A stretch of 64,000 bases of DNA from Thysanoteuthis rhombus (GCA_963457665.1 OY735219.1:17876033-17940032); one strand, 5' to 3'. Shown: positions 43,271 to 56,214, counted from the first letter of the stretch. Notes: a model not told the origin generated them from the letters alone. Made by a program: numbers and translations.

Positions 43271-44940
43271 TAATAACGTAGATCGAATTTAATGTCAACA
43301 GTCTGTAATATCAGTAGAATAATATCTACATCACTGAATGCATTCACTCAGATGTTTGTTGAATCAAGCAATGTTTGACACAAGGTTTTATTTACGGAGC
43401 ACCTGTTTAAGATAAGGTTAAGACTGAATGACTTCTGCAATTACTTCATGAGTGATAGCTTTCTCAGTTAAACACAAGAACATCCCTGAATTGGTCTTTT
43501 GTGTATGAAGGATGTAATAATAACTATTCTCATACAAATGAATCAAAACTTCCATTTATCATGGGAATATATTTTGAGATTCTCATTTCGAAGAGGAAAT
43601 TGAAACAAGTTCTTTCAAATTCAGAGTAACTTTGTAACGCACAGAACTGATATTTTGTGAATCATGAACGTATTCTACAATAAGTATTCTTATGTACACG
43701 AGACTGAAATTCCTTTGGGCAGGATAATTTACTGTAAGAATCTTATTTCAAAGGGGAAATTGAAACCGAAGTGAGTGAATTATTTTCATATGAAGCAATT
43801 CTGCGCTGAAGGTAACAATATGGACCAATCACTTTTATTATTCATGAAATAAAATAAAAGATACGTTCATATATGGCAGAAATATATCAGGAAAATAATG
43901 AGTATAATGTTGTGAATATGGAAATAACGACGCTTCAAGGTATGCAGGCAGAAAATTGAAATGAAACAAAGCAGACGTTCTAAACTAGTTTCATAAGTGA
44001 TACATAGCCTGCGGTGCCCAGACAATACGATTAATGTGTGAAAAAGTATCAAAGCTTTTAATGATAACAATACGATAGCCTACCTAGGGTATTGGCACCT
44101 TTGTCATCTTCAAAATATGCTTTTGAGACCTGGAACGCTTTTGTTGCGTCCCTTTAATTCTTCACAATCAACCTTCATCTCTAATTCTTCTTTGCATAAT
44201 TTTCGGTGACATATTTGTCATTTCTCCTACGTAGACTAGTCATTGTTGCTGTAATATAATCATGATCTTTTTTGATTAGATGAAGCACTATCAAACATTT
44301 TAAATATTTCTACCTACTGCATTTTTCTAACTTCCATCTTCTAGTCGCTGTTTTCGTACCTCATTCAGATCATTGATCTGTCACAGTGAGTCTAAAGAAT
44401 GATTCAGGAATAAAGAATAACTAACAAGAGTTTCTTTATGATTGTATTTGTTTAACATCTTTAACACATTTTATTTTCCGCTTGAATATTTCCTCAATTG
44501 ATTTTCACGATCGCTGTTAAGTTTCAATTTTTCATTATGGCAGAGACAAATAAACTGAAGAGTTGTTTCCCTCTGGGTAAAAAACGTATCATAAGAGAAA
44601 AATCAATATCGATCCGAATTTTTGTATATAAAGATGAACCGTCAAGCTGCAGGGAAAATAACAGTTATTTAAAAACTCTTCTTCCGTTGTCCTTTTTGAG
44701 CTTCAAAAATATATCTGAATCATTTAATTTCTTTATTACGAGTTAATACAAGATAAATATCAATACATTCGAACCAGTTTATAAAGCAATTTCCTTCAGG
44801 TGCGAAAGTTGTTTGTCCTAGTTGCCTTAACAGAAGGAAAATCAGCACAAATAAATCAATTTTCATTCTATTTGTCATGTATTTGTTAAGGATACCAATA
44901 GTGAAGAATTATGTTAGCGTATACAAATATAAATGTTTTA
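43271..44940. other. No supported gene; short dispersed duplication
   Basis: A ~26-base motif ending GAAATTGAAAC occurs at about 43575-43600 and 43740-43765. A strong acceptor at 44800 (CAATTTCCTTCAG) leads into frames that run into the 72-bp array. Confidence 0.35.
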
Positions 44941-45350
44941 TATGTCGTGTGTGTCCCTTCATTATGTCGTGTTTGAGTTCTCTATTACCATCTGGAAATG
45001 TTTTGGTCTTTATATCGTGTTTGTCTCTTTACTATGTCATGTTTATGTCTTTACTATCATCTGGAAGTGTTTTGGTCTTCATTATATCATGCATATCTCT
45101 TTATTATGTCATGTTTGTGTCTGTACTATCATTTGAAAAGGTTTAGATCATCCGTATGTCCTGTTTGTCACTTATTATGTCATGTATGTGTCTTTAATAT
45201 CATCTGGAAGTATTTTGATCTTCTTTATATCGTGTTTGTCTCTTTATTTTGTCATGTTTGTATCTTTATCATCATAGGGAAGTGTTTTGATCTCCTCTAT
45301 TTCGTGTTCATCACTTTATGATGTTGTTTTTGTGTCTTCATCATTACTGA
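44941..45350. repeat. 72-bp tandem repeat array, about 5.7 copies
   Basis: Units begin at about 44941, 45011, 45083, 45155, 45226 and 45298 (periods 70-72). Each holds TCGTGTTTGTCTCTTTA..ATGTCATGTTTGTGTCTTTA then CATCTGGAAGTGTTTTGATC with substitutions. Because 72 is a multiple of three, all three plus-strand frames stay open across several units, giving hydrophobic repeated peptides (MSCLCLYYHL, SLYYVMFMSLL). These frames are a by-product of the period and are not called as genes. Confidence 0.85.
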
Positions 45351-45904
45351 AAACAGATGTTTCAAGTGTTCAAATTCCAAACGATATAATTTGCTTTTAT
45401 CTGTCTGTTTTTCAAGATAGAAACATAATTCCATGATGGTTTACGAATCACTGTCTGAATGACTATGACTAACTACTTCAAGATTGTAATTGGTATTACT
45501 GGTATCAGAGGTTCATGGTTTATGTAAGCACGTGTCCAAACATTTGATTGCTCGGGTGTTGGGAGCATAGATATCAGTGAGGTGAGTTCTGATCCTAGCT
45601 GAGGTAGTTTGCGATCACTTCGTGCCAACACCCTTGCAAAAAAGCATGGTTCCACCTTCCCCTATAAGGCTGGTCATGAAAAGCAACTTACTGATATAAT
45701 ACAACTAGTTAGTGGTATTTAGATCAAGAAATAGGTTGTGCTAGAGGATAACTCGAATAATCGAATGTTTGTCGAATTTAGATGTGATCAGACAACTTGT
45801 GCGATAGTTTGAAAGGATTTTAAGTCCGATTAAAAGACATTCAACTTCAATGTGTATTTCAACTCACATCAAATTATCATGATACCAAGATTTACGTATG
45901 TATA

Positions 45905-45970
45905 TAAATCTCTCTTTATCTCTCCTTCTCTGTTTCTATCTCTGTCTCTGTCTGTCTGTCCGTCTGTCTG

Positions 45971-46002
<32 letters not shown>

Positions 46003-46012
46003 CATATTATAC
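45905..46012. repeat. CT/CTGT then TA microsatellite
   Basis: Imperfect CT and CTGT repeats (45908-45988), then TA repeats. Confidence 0.9.
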
Positions 46013-46801
46013 ATATATAAATGAATAAAGGGAGAGAGAGGGAGGGAGGTCTGAAAATGAAGGGAAAATATTTTCGATTTTGTACATGTCATTGCACCCG
46101 ACTGAAGCGCTAAATCTAAATCCGAAATCAGGCGTCTAATACCTTCCCATGAGACTCCATGCTTTTTTTTATTTTTATCTCATTTGAATTCTTATTTTGT
46201 CATTTCAATCTAATTTCCTACCACTGCCCCCTCACTGTTTAGCTGTTGGCATCAGTAGAAACATTCGTGTAAATTGTCTACTAGACGAACTTTTCTCATA
46301 AACAATATCCTAATTGATGAAATCATCTGCTCTTCCATGGGGTAATGAAACAAAAAAAAAAATGCAATGGGAACACACAATATATCAATAGAGATAAAAC
46401 ACTTGAATACGGATGCCTGAGATGGATTGACTTCACTATTTACACATTCACATTTTTCATCTCAGAGATGCAGTAGGTATAATGAGGACGCGCTTGATTA
46501 TGACTTCAAAAATTATTTATAAGACTCATCATCGAGTTAATCATTAAATGATGAACATTATTTGTGAAAAAACGATATTGTGTTCTCAAAAATTCTATGT
46601 ATAGAAATCCTCAAATTTTTTTTCCTGAAAATAGCATATATTGTGTTTTTGAAGAAGTTCTTACGTGAAAATTGATAATGGAGAGTATACATCTTCATTG
46701 AGAGAAAAAATCAAAACATATGCACTTGGTCGTGTTGCAATCTGAACTTGCACGTTATTAGATATAAACAACAATGATAAAGTCCAATCAAAAAACGATA
46801 T

Positions 46802-46802
<1 letters not shown>

Positions 46803-46898
<96 letters not shown>
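46803..46898. repeat. AT then GA microsatellite
   Basis: AT run to about 46832, then about 30 GA units. Confidence 0.95.
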
Positions 46899-46899
<1 letters not shown>

Positions 46900-49800
46900 C
46901 AGAGGGACAAACTGACAGAAAATAAGAGAGTTCAGAAAGAAAAAAGTTGATATAATTTTCATATAATAATCCTGTCGCATGCTCTCAATTTTTACACGAT
47001 AAAATTTTCCTAGTCCGATGCTCAAGTTTATTCGGTCAATCTCTCAGGGGGACAAAGTAACATTATAATAAAGAATGCACATAATTCACACACTTTTTCA
47101 CAATGTACTGCAGTGGTTCTTAATTTCATTCTTTATTTTTTTTGAGAACTTGAGACGCATCTGAATTTTGATATCAAGATCGGTCTTCTCACATAAGGGT
47201 TTATTCCGGACGATAATAAAAAAAAAAAATTGCTCATTACAGGAGAAAAAAAAATCATAGCATCTTATTAATGAAAAATAGGCAAGAATGAAATACATTA
47301 TTCATGAAAAATGTCAGTTTCCAGAAATCTGTTATACCGTGGTCTGTTAATCAGAAATCCGTAATTTAGTACTTTATTATTTTACTTATTCAAACGTACT
47401 CTAATAGTAGGATGTCAATGTTTACAATTGCAGCTTGTTCACCTGCTAGTTAATATTTTCTGAGAATTTTGAGTAACACAAATGAGGAAATAGTTTGCAG
47501 AATAAATGTGTTTCTTTCATTTCCAAAATGAAACAAACCCCCCAAAGAAACGATATTTTTTCTGTCAATTACTGCAGGTGGGCTTATTTTCCTAAGTTAT
47601 GTTATTATTCCATTCAACGTACGCCGTTTTTTTCCCGCTAAGATGCCATCTCGACAAAGGAATTCGTATCGCATTAGCTGTCTTTATTTCATTAAATAAA
47701 TGCTGCTCTTCACCTTTTCTTTATCGGAAGTGAGAAACGCACTTAAAAAAAATCTTGCAGACACTCGACATGACTTAGTTTACATTAAAAACATTGGAAA
47801 AGTTTTGTTTAGCAAAAGGTTACTGAAAATGTATGGAATGAGTATAAATTGAGGGTGCCTTTGATAAATACGAAAGAGAGCATTTTCTTTTATTTCAATA
47901 GTGAACTTTTTTTTCTAACTCTAGTCTAAAATACACTTATTTAGCCTGGAATATATTCGTAGCATATCCTCTATATCTAGTTGAAATTTGATGCAAGAAT
48001 AAGATGTGGAACCTTAAATCTATTCACATATGCAAAATGTCACTTCCTTTACGTACAGTCCAGAAAAGCTGTAGACGAATGAGTTCACAAGCTCATTTGC
48101 TTCATTTTCATTAGTACATTACTTTTTCTTCTTTATCTCTCTTTCGTTCTTCCTCTTTAACTCCCTGGTCAGCGTTGTTCCATTGTCAACTTGTTACTGT
48201 ATCCGTGAAAGTCATTTCTCATTTCGTGTGATAGAAGGACAGAACACTTTTCTTGCATGTTCCCTACCTTGCTTTCTATGACTTCTTTGCCCACATCAAT
48301 CATTGCTGCAGTAAATATATAATGTAAATAAATCGTGAGCAAACGAATTCATTTCTTTCCAAAACCGATCCTCACAGTATTTGCTAGAACACGCTGAACA
48401 TATTGAGCAAACAATACCCAAAATATAAAAATGAATGAATCGTGAACTTGTGAACAAGCCAATATTAGGAAACATCCAGCAGATAATCATAAATGAAAAC
48501 GTCGGGAACATTCTAACCCAGAAAATATCTTTCAAAAATACCCGGCAAAATATTAAAACTGAGCTCATGCAAACAATATGAAATATACTTATTAGATCAG
48601 AATATGACAAATCTTGAATAACTTGATTTTCAAAATGGTGAAATCATTTACGAGGCAGTTGAGTCCAAATGGAAAATGAATTTGAATAAAATTAATCTTT
48701 TCTAGAAATATTTTAAAGAAAGGTGAAGGAATTTATATTGAAATAGAAAATTGCATGTGATAAGATGTTCACTTGTATGGGACATTTTATTGAAAAAAAG
48801 ATTGATGTAGGAAGTAATCTTAGAATGAAAAGTGTCTAGACAGTAAGTGACCCAGCTCCAAGGATAAAGATTAAGTAGTTTAGGAAAACACTGGAATAAA
48901 TCAGCCAAAACTTTTAGATAACAACAAAATCCACACGACTACCCAAGTATTCAATACAAAGTTCCGAATGATAAAGAATGTTTTTTCGATTTATAGAGAG
49001 CATTGTTTCCCAACCAAAGAAGGCGATGAAATAGATTCGCTGAAACAACGAAAGGCAATAAAATGATTTCAGAATTCCAAATAAGTTTTGAAATGATAAA
49101 GACTCTTCTCAAAATTATACTGGATATCATTTTTAATGTCTTATCTACGATTTTGTTGATCGTACACTTCAAGATACGGATTTATCAAAACAATCTAAAT
49201 AAAAAAATAAAAAATGCAAAAGATAATACTATTAAAGCCGGTAATTGTTGTTGGGGAGTAAACGACGTACAATTCTATTTGAGTAAATTATATGACGCCA
49301 AAAGTTTTGTTTAGCTTTCATTTTTTATAACATAACTTCTTTCAAAATTTTTGGTTTTTCGATTTGAAAAACATCGACAGTCACACTTCGTTAATTATGA
49401 CATAAGTTGTTGTGCAAATCAGACCCTCGACGTTCTGCTTATATCTCATGATTATATCCAAATCTAAATTATCTCAAGATTAAGTAGTTCGTACGGTATC
49501 CACCAAGGGTTTCGTGGAATTCATCAAGACTGAATTCAACTTGTTGGTACTCGTTTCCTCTTCAATGACATTGAATTCTGAGTTGCATAGAACCAAAAGC
49601 TAGAAATAATCCCTACTTGATTATATTAAACAATGTAATCATGAATATCCCAGGAAAAATTGTCAAGAAAATGAATAGAAACTGAATCAGCAAAAATTTT
49701 AACTTGAATTGCCATTTATATATTCTTCCTGTGCTTTATTGTTTGGCTAGGCAAGCATCCCATTAGAATACACAATTTATATTTTACGTTTGCATGCACT

Positions 49801-50104
49801 TTGAAGCTATTCTTCAATTCTGTTGGTGTATGAAATATTTATATCAGTGGAATGAACAATATATAAAATATTTTTTCAATAAAGGAGTAACATACAGGGC
49901 TGAATGGTGGGATATATAAGAGTTCCGTAATATTTTGAATAGGAAAAAGGGTATCAATGTTTTGATCTGAAGACGTTCTTTCAGACTTGGAAAAGACACA
50001 CTTTCAAATTATATACCAGATGCCCTTTGATGCTTCCTTCCGTTACGCCATTTTTGTCAAAAAAATAATGGTTTCCGCCCGAAAGATGCTAACACTTCAC
50101 ATTT
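46899..50104. other. Mostly AT-rich non-coding, apart from 48.3-48.6 kb frame
   Basis: A TGTCAATTACTGCAG acceptor at 47580 opens about 40 codons (GLIFLSYVIIPFNVRRFFPA...) to a TAA overlapping an AATAAA, exon-like but isolated. An 83-codon plus frame at 49063-49314 is unrecognised. Confidence 0.35.
48296..48635 (-). pseudogene. Unrecognised hydrophobic frame
   Basis: A minus-strand frame open for about 112 codons (no ATG at its head; 104 codons from a TTG at 48610). Hydrophobic stretches suggest about three membrane spans: around DLISIFHIVCMSSVLIF, then MFPTFSFMIICWMFPNIGLF, then FYILGIVCSICSACS, followed by a charged tail EDRFWKEMNSFAHD. It is cysteine- and aromatic-rich. No splice sites of quality flank it. 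It may be a decayed gene fragment or chance; I do not recognise a family. Confidence 0.25.
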
Positions 50105-50690
50105 GTTACTCCCACTTTCACTCGATTTTTTGGTTCATCCTTTTCTTTATTTTCTCTCTATTTCTCCTACTCTTTCCTCCTCTCTCATATCAATAACTCA
50201 CCCTCTTTTTATCTCTCTAACCCACTCTCATTTCTCCATCAGTTTTTTCTCCTCTCTGATCCTTCCTCAGGATAATCTTAGTTTATCTCTCTCTATTTCT
50301 CTAACACTCTCTATCCCAATTACTCTCCGCCCACTGCCTCACTTTACCACTTACACTTTCCTTTTTTATATTCCTTTTTTTTGTTCCATTTCTTTTTTCA
50401 AAAAATTCTTCCTTTCAATCTTTTACATTTTTTTATCACATTTCTCTGATTCTGGATATTTCTCGCCCTTTTCCTCTGTCTGTATCTCACTTTTTCTCTC
50501 TTTCTTTCATTTAGTATTCTCCCTATGTTTTTGTTTTTTCCATTTACTTTATTCATATGCTTTCCCTTTTTTCTTCTCTTTCATCTTTCATTCTTTCCTC
50601 TCTTTTTTTTTTTTTTGGTACTTTTTCTTTTCACGGTTCATAGACGAACCTTTCCATCACCTTCCTTTTTATTTTCGTTACTCCATATAT
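50105..50690. repeat. 585-bp pyrimidine-rich tract (plus strand)
   Basis: The plus strand is overwhelmingly T and C, with decayed CTCT and TTTC repeats. A 205-codon frame crosses it but is only Phe/Ser/Leu low complexity, so I do not call a gene. Confidence 0.75.
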
Positions 50691-51127
50691 CATAGTTGGA
50701 CTCTGTTGGAATCCAAATAACTTGAGAAACATTTTCCTGTTATTTATACTCTCCTGATAATTTGACATTGCTTTTGCAAAGTTCTTCCCAATGTGATATG
50801 AACATTATAGACTATATTTTCCTTTAAAAAGATAAAATAAATTTCAGAATGATGGAAAACAGTAGTCAGATGTCATCTAAATAGAAAAGTGAAACGGTAA
50901 TTTGATTAATTTAAAATGGAGTATCATACCGAGGGTCCAATTCAAATAATTTAAATATATCAAAGTGCCTACAACTAATATCAATAAATGTTGATGTGTT
51001 GTCCCACTCAGTGCTTATATTGCTTTTAGTGCTCGATAAAACTTTCAATTTTCGTATCGAGGTCACTGTGAAGATTTTGCTTGTCTTTTCAGCTATCATC
51101 AAATTCAGTATGGCAAGCCTGAGTTAC

Positions 51128-51161
51128 ATATACACACACACACACACAAACACACACATAC

Positions 51162-51233
<72 letters not shown>

Positions 51234-51268
51234 TTTGTGTGTGTGTGTGTGTGCGCGCAAGTGTGTGT
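51128..51268. repeat. CA-TA-TG compound microsatellite with inverted symmetry
   Basis: CA repeats (51132-51160), about 35 TA units, then TG repeats with a GCGCGC core. Because CA and TG are reverse complements, the whole tract is an inverted repeat able to form a long hairpin. Confidence 0.95.
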
Positions 51269-51883
51269 ATGTTGATTATAAATTGGGTTATATTAAATAA
51301 AATATTCATTTGAGATGATCCCTGTATTTACATGGTTAATGTATCACTCATCCTAGACATCTTAAGTTAAATAAACAAAAATTAGGCAGCCACTGATCAG
51401 ATAATTACTCTTACAATCAAGCTAAGCAGTTGCCAGTAATGCAAGGGCCGAAATACTCACTTTCACACCTAAGCTACGTTTCGTTTAATCTTGTTCAATT
51501 TGTCTCTTTCAGTGCAGGTTCCATTCCTGCGGCTCCCCAATTCTCCTTACCTGCTATTTTTTTTAAGTCTCAGGCCCTTTCAAATTCCTCTCTTGAGATA
51601 TGAAAAAAGTGAGCAGTGAGCCTAAATCTACAATAAACTTGCCATTCGTCATATAACAAAATGCTGTCGAGTACAAAAAAATGTAGATCATTTTAGTACA
51701 CTAGTGACCACGAAGAGGCAATATCTTCGACCAAAGGGAAATGTATATATGCACAAATCATACATCATCATTTTCTGCTCCTGCACATATCAATGGTGTT
51801 GCATGGTCTTGTACACATAGGAAATTGTAAGTAAGACCAACTCCCTGCTGGCCAGGCTCATTGAAACTTCATTCTTCTTATAG

Positions 51884-51990
51884 TATTTGCTTTAAAGTCT
51901 TCGTTAGAACTCGGTGGTGGAAGAATCTACAGCTTACCGAACCAGAAGTGAGAACTCCATCATTGGATCACGTTGATCGAACAGATGAAG
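51884..51990 (+). CDS. Candidate internal coding exon, unknown protein
   Basis: 107 bases flanked by a pyrimidine-tract acceptor (CTTCATTCTTCTTATAG) and a consensus donor (AAG|GTAAGT). A single frame is open for all 35 codons: ICFKVFVRTRWWKNLQLTEP then EVRTPSLDHVDRTDE. It enters with one base and leaves with one base, which fits the 30.6-kb exon before it (giving TTT) and the 52.6-kb exon after it (giving GGA). A second frame is open only up to an in-frame TGA and would need a weaker donor. No family recognised. Confidence 0.45.
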
Positions 51991-52636
51991 GTAAGTTTGC
52001 CAAACATCTTTGCATCTGATTTCATAGAACCTATTTATCACTTCAATGACGAAGATGACGATAAATGCACGTGTTCTTGATAACTTCAGATGAGGTTATG
52101 ATATGACAAGTGCTAAGTGAATCTCAATGTTGAAAAAAAAAACATTTCGACGGTCCTATCACTAAAAGGAGAAATTACTGACGTCCATACATCAATTTTA
52201 TATGTCATCATACCGTTTTATTTTCAAAATTGAATAATTTCTTATTTCGTAGTTTATATTGAAATATGTTTCAGTGTGGAATAAACGTTTGGTTCTCGTT
52301 GGCCTCGTACCAGAACTCAACTGCACAGCGTAAAGGTCTAAATGTCTCATATTTTTAGTTTTAGACAGTAAAACGAAATTCTTAAGATACCTCAATTCCC
52401 TTACCAAACTGTGAGGTACAGATGATATTCTTCATTACTGATCAGTCCGAAAAAAGTTACTTATCAGTTGGAGAAAAAAATTACCTACTCACTAAAGATG
52501 AATTGCTGATCTTTGTGAAACCTTGCATTCATTTCCTGTGTTTTTATTTTGAGCTGTAGAGAAGAGATGAAAGATGCAGCAAGTTCGATTTGATGCAAAC
52601 TATCCGTAACACTCCATAGAAATTTAGTTTTTTCAG

Positions 52637-52727
52637 GAGCACAATACGTCCTTGCCCACGCAGGGGTATGGCTGACAGATGAAAAACTCTTCGGTTCAAA
52701 ATTGTCCACTCCTTGTCGTCAGTCAGT
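52637..52727 (+). CDS. Candidate internal coding exon, unknown protein
   Basis: 91 bases between a near-ideal acceptor (TTTAGTTTTTTCAG) and donor AGT|GTAAGT. The open frame encodes AQYVLAHAGVWLTDEKLFGS then KLSTPCRQS. It enters with two bases, pairing with the one base left by the exon ending at 51990, across a 646-base intron, and leaves two bases. The peptide looks globular but is not recognised. Confidence 0.45.
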
Positions 52728-53095
52728 GTAAGTAAAAAAAAAACGATGAATTGAATGCGAATTACAAATAGTAATAGGAAGATTTTCACACAAGAAATAT
52801 CTTTTTAAATGAATCACTCATACGCTCACAAGAGATGCTTCTAGAACTGAACGAGTGGGCGTTCACAAGAGTTCTTTAAAAAATGTCAGTGATACAATTC
52901 AAGATAATGCAAAATTTGCTGTCATTTTGTCGATCATTAAACATTTGTTGTGGAATCAACAGAGACAAGACAATGTTTGGGTGGAATTAATTGAAAAAAA
53001 CGATTTTGCTCATCACTACAAAGAATACTGGTTTTAGCCCTTGCAAGTGGGCTCTGACCGAAAAAAACATAAAAAACCCAAAATACGTTTTTCAG

Positions 53096-53120
53096 CAAAT
53101 TGTCAAACGAACTCAACAGT
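53096..53120 (+). CDS. Candidate 25-base micro-exon
   Basis: A strong acceptor (ACGTTTTTCAG) is followed 25 bases later by a strong donor (AGT|GTGAGT). In the frame carried over from 52727 it adds V then KLSNELNS and ends in phase 0, which suits the exon at 53661. Its shortness means all three frames are open, so frame is supported only by phase agreement. An alternative is a longer terminal exon from 52845 ending at a TAG at 53035-53037. Confidence 0.35.
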
Positions 53121-53660
53121 GTGAGTACTGTTTTGTCTTTATCGACTGAGAAAGGATATGATTTTTTTCTTTTTCTGTACTTCCTTCTATCAATGGACAA
53201 CAGACATCGCCAAATAGAAATACTTTTTTGTACAAATAGAGGCTTGTACTTATAATTTGTACTAAATGATTTCAAGGCAATATATATTCTTTATAGTAAT
53301 TTTTCGAATGTATTTGCTTTGACGTAGGTAAAGGGATGAAGGTTCGAAAAGTGACTGGAACAAGTCCTTTATTCCTGATCTTTGCCGTAAACTAAAATAA
53401 AGATGAATCAAATATTAGTCCGAGAATTATGATAGTCAAATATTTGACACTTAAGAAAAAAACTCCCAAAATAAGGAAAGATTCATTCACAGGTACATCT
53501 TTTAATTTTGATAAAGTAATTTAATTGAATTCAAATGATTAGTATTGTATTAAATCCTGGCTTCTCTCTGTATCCGTGTCCAGCAAAGCAGAAATTCAGT
53601 CTCTTTTCTCTTATTTGGTTATTATCACTCGGATTCATCTCAATATTCAATTCTGCTCAG

Positions 53661-53729
53661 ATAAGAACAGAAGCTTTTAGAAATAAATTTGAACACTTAA
53701 TCTGGATTGAGCAACCGGACGAATTTTGA
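53661..53729 (+). CDS. Candidate terminal coding exon, unknown protein
   Basis: Preceded by a long pyrimidine tract ending TTCTGCTCAG. In phase 0 it encodes IRTEAFRNKFEHLIWIEQPD then EF and a TGA stop (53727-53729). A poly(A) signal lies 57 bases further on. Joined to the exons at 30582, 51884, 52637 and 53096 it would close a protein of about 121 residues. The helix-like peptide KLSNELNS-IRTEAFRNKFEHLIW across the last junction reads naturally, but this is not homology evidence. Confidence 0.4.
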   Translation: MRTEAFRNKFEHLIWIEQPDEF

Positions 53730-53785
53730 TTATCTCAGTCTGGAAGTTAATCCACAACAACACCAATTGCATTCAGCCAACCAGG

Positions 53786-53791
53786 AATAAA
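53786..53791 (+). terminator. Poly(A) signal AATAAA
   Basis: A canonical hexamer 57 bases after the TGA of the candidate terminal exon. In AT-rich DNA such hexamers are common, so it supports the gene model only by position. Confidence 0.35.
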
Positions 53792-55094
53792 TTAAGATTA
53801 TTTCAAATCGGTTTTGCTTTGATACAAAAATCGGCCAATGAAAACGAATGGATCTGAAGTTCTATTTTTATATGGCAAGAGATCTGTCTAGGTTAAGGTG
53901 GATCAATAGATCTCAAACAAGAGCTATTGGGTCCCTGGGAAGGAATTTCTTCGAGTGAGGGGTCATGGCAAGAGGGGGGGGGGATTCAGCCATGGGATGA
54001 AATTTTAGGTTTATTTTAACATTCTCTGAATGGAAAAAAATTGACCAAAAATTCCCAATTTTTTCCGTTTTGCTTTGTATTTTTTTTTCCATTTTCGTTC
54101 TGGACTCCGTCAATTTAGAAGTTTTAAAAGGATGTTATCTGAGCTTTTGAAATAAATCAGATACTTTTGCACTCTTTGTAACCGTGAGGGTTAATGACGC
54201 AATATTTTTCTCTTCCAATCAAGCCTCCTCTTGACACTATTAATGGTCGAGGCAAAAAATCATTCTGTGTTTCATCCTCACCAACCAAAAAAGAAAAAAT
54301 TCCTTTTTCAAAAAAATTTGGCTTTTATAGGCGTTCAATGGCAGATTTTTCATCGCCTCAATCAGATCCTGCTAATTATTTTTTCATGTTCTCTGATTGT
54401 GTTAAGTAACATGTGAGGCTGCTCCTGGGAGGGCAGGGTTAGTAATCAAAGAACCTCAGACAACTATAGGTCGCTAATTAGCTATTTTCCACCCAGGATA
54501 TCCGTTGCCCCCAGAATTAAACTCACATTTTTCCAATTTTTTCTTTTTGTGACTCGTGATATATAAATTGAGGATGTGTTTAGGTGCAAGTCTTATAAAA
54601 TACCCGGTTAGAGATTAACTACGATACGAGACAATTTTCAATTATTTGGTGACCTAGATAAATAGATCAATATGAACTGATTGGAATGAAACATACTACA
54701 AAATAAAAGACATATATCTATTTTTCTGATTCAGTTATTTTTAATATCACCCTTCATTTATCGATTGAATCATAGTTCACTTCAATTCCATATTTCTATA
54801 TATTTTGAGAGGAGAAAAACATACTAATTTCTTAATTAACAGGTCTTCCCCACTTTCAAACATTAGGAGATTACATATCGATCACCTTTTTCAATTTCTT
54901 TCAAATGCTGAGTCAGCGTGAAGGTTTAATCGATCAGAATTCTCAGCAAAAACCAACCTTTAGTTTTGATGTATGATTCAGCCGAGAAAAATCTTTAAAA
55001 GTGATTCATCACCGATCAATCTACCTTGACTTTTGATCATTTGAACTTAGTCTATATTCAGTTCCTTCTAACATTTGATAATGAAGAGGAATAT
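53792..55094. other. Downstream of candidate gene; one exon-like segment
   Basis: At 54852-54971 an acceptor TTCTTAATTAACAG opens LPHFQTLGDYISITFFNFFQ and more up to GAT|GTATGA. Isolated, so not called. Confidence 0.3.
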
Positions 55095-55282
<188 letters not shown>

Positions 55283-56214
55283 CCAAGACATCTGCTTTTT
55301 TCAGCTAGATTTTTGCAAAGCGTACTATGAATATCTTTTCAAACGGAGCCATTATCGAAGTTGAAGTCTGATTTCTTACAATATCGACAAAAAGAAACGG
55401 TTTCATCTTAATTTGTTTATCGGCTTTTTTGCAACTGAGCTTTGAATCTGCTCCTTTGTTCCGCCTTGCATTCATGTATTTCATGAAAATATAATCATAA
55501 AATTACATTCTCTGTCATGTTCTCCTATCCCTTTTCGCCATCAATGACAGGACGATGATTTGTTCAGAATGGGTTGTACCGATATGTATTGTGAACAGTG
55601 GGGATTAAATAAAATACATAACTCTACCAGAGTCAGCCGATACTATAGTACGCCGTTCGTATTTGACGTTCGGTAAAACAATCCAGTCGTATCATCAGGT
55701 TTTTAGAACGATGGAAGAGAGGTACGAATCGACTTTTCTCAGAGGTAGAAAGAGAGCTCAATCAGTAAAATGTAGCGAGGAATCCATGTTTAGTTTCCTA
55801 TACACCATCAATGGATAGAAAACTTCAAAATATTGAAATCCAAATCTTCAGTTATCGCATGGCACACCTACAGCAACGGATAACCACAAAATGTTGCTGG
55901 ATTCGAAACAGATGGTCCTTATACGTCTTTGCAGGTACCGATGGAATATTCTCCATGTATTTTATTTGAGTGTTCAGTGAGGACATAAAAGTTGAGAAGA
56001 ATTCCCCATGTCACGTTTTTACTGATCGTTAAATTAATCACTCGTATCTCACTGACCCTCAGGTAATGTCGTAGATATATTCTCTCCATCACCTGATACA
56101 TTAATAAGCTTAGTTGAGGGGCTTTGTTTCAAACGTGTATATTAGTTTACCTGGAAAGGGGACGAATAAAGAATAAGCAAAAAAATCAGAAGTGACCCAA
56201 AAAACAACTATGAA

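Noticed and set aside
44941-45350. CRISPR-like array
   Set aside because: Units are directly adjacent with no spacers, and the genome is eukaryotic.
50103-50720. 205-codon plus-strand frame, the second longest in the window
   Set aside because: It is produced by a pyrimidine-rich tract and contains only Phe/Ser/Leu/Ile low complexity.
52845-53037. Alternative terminal exon (VGVHKSSLKNVSDTIQDNAK...) after 52727
   Set aside because: In phase and open for 63 codons, but its acceptor is weaker than that of the micro-exon at 53096; kept only as an alternative.
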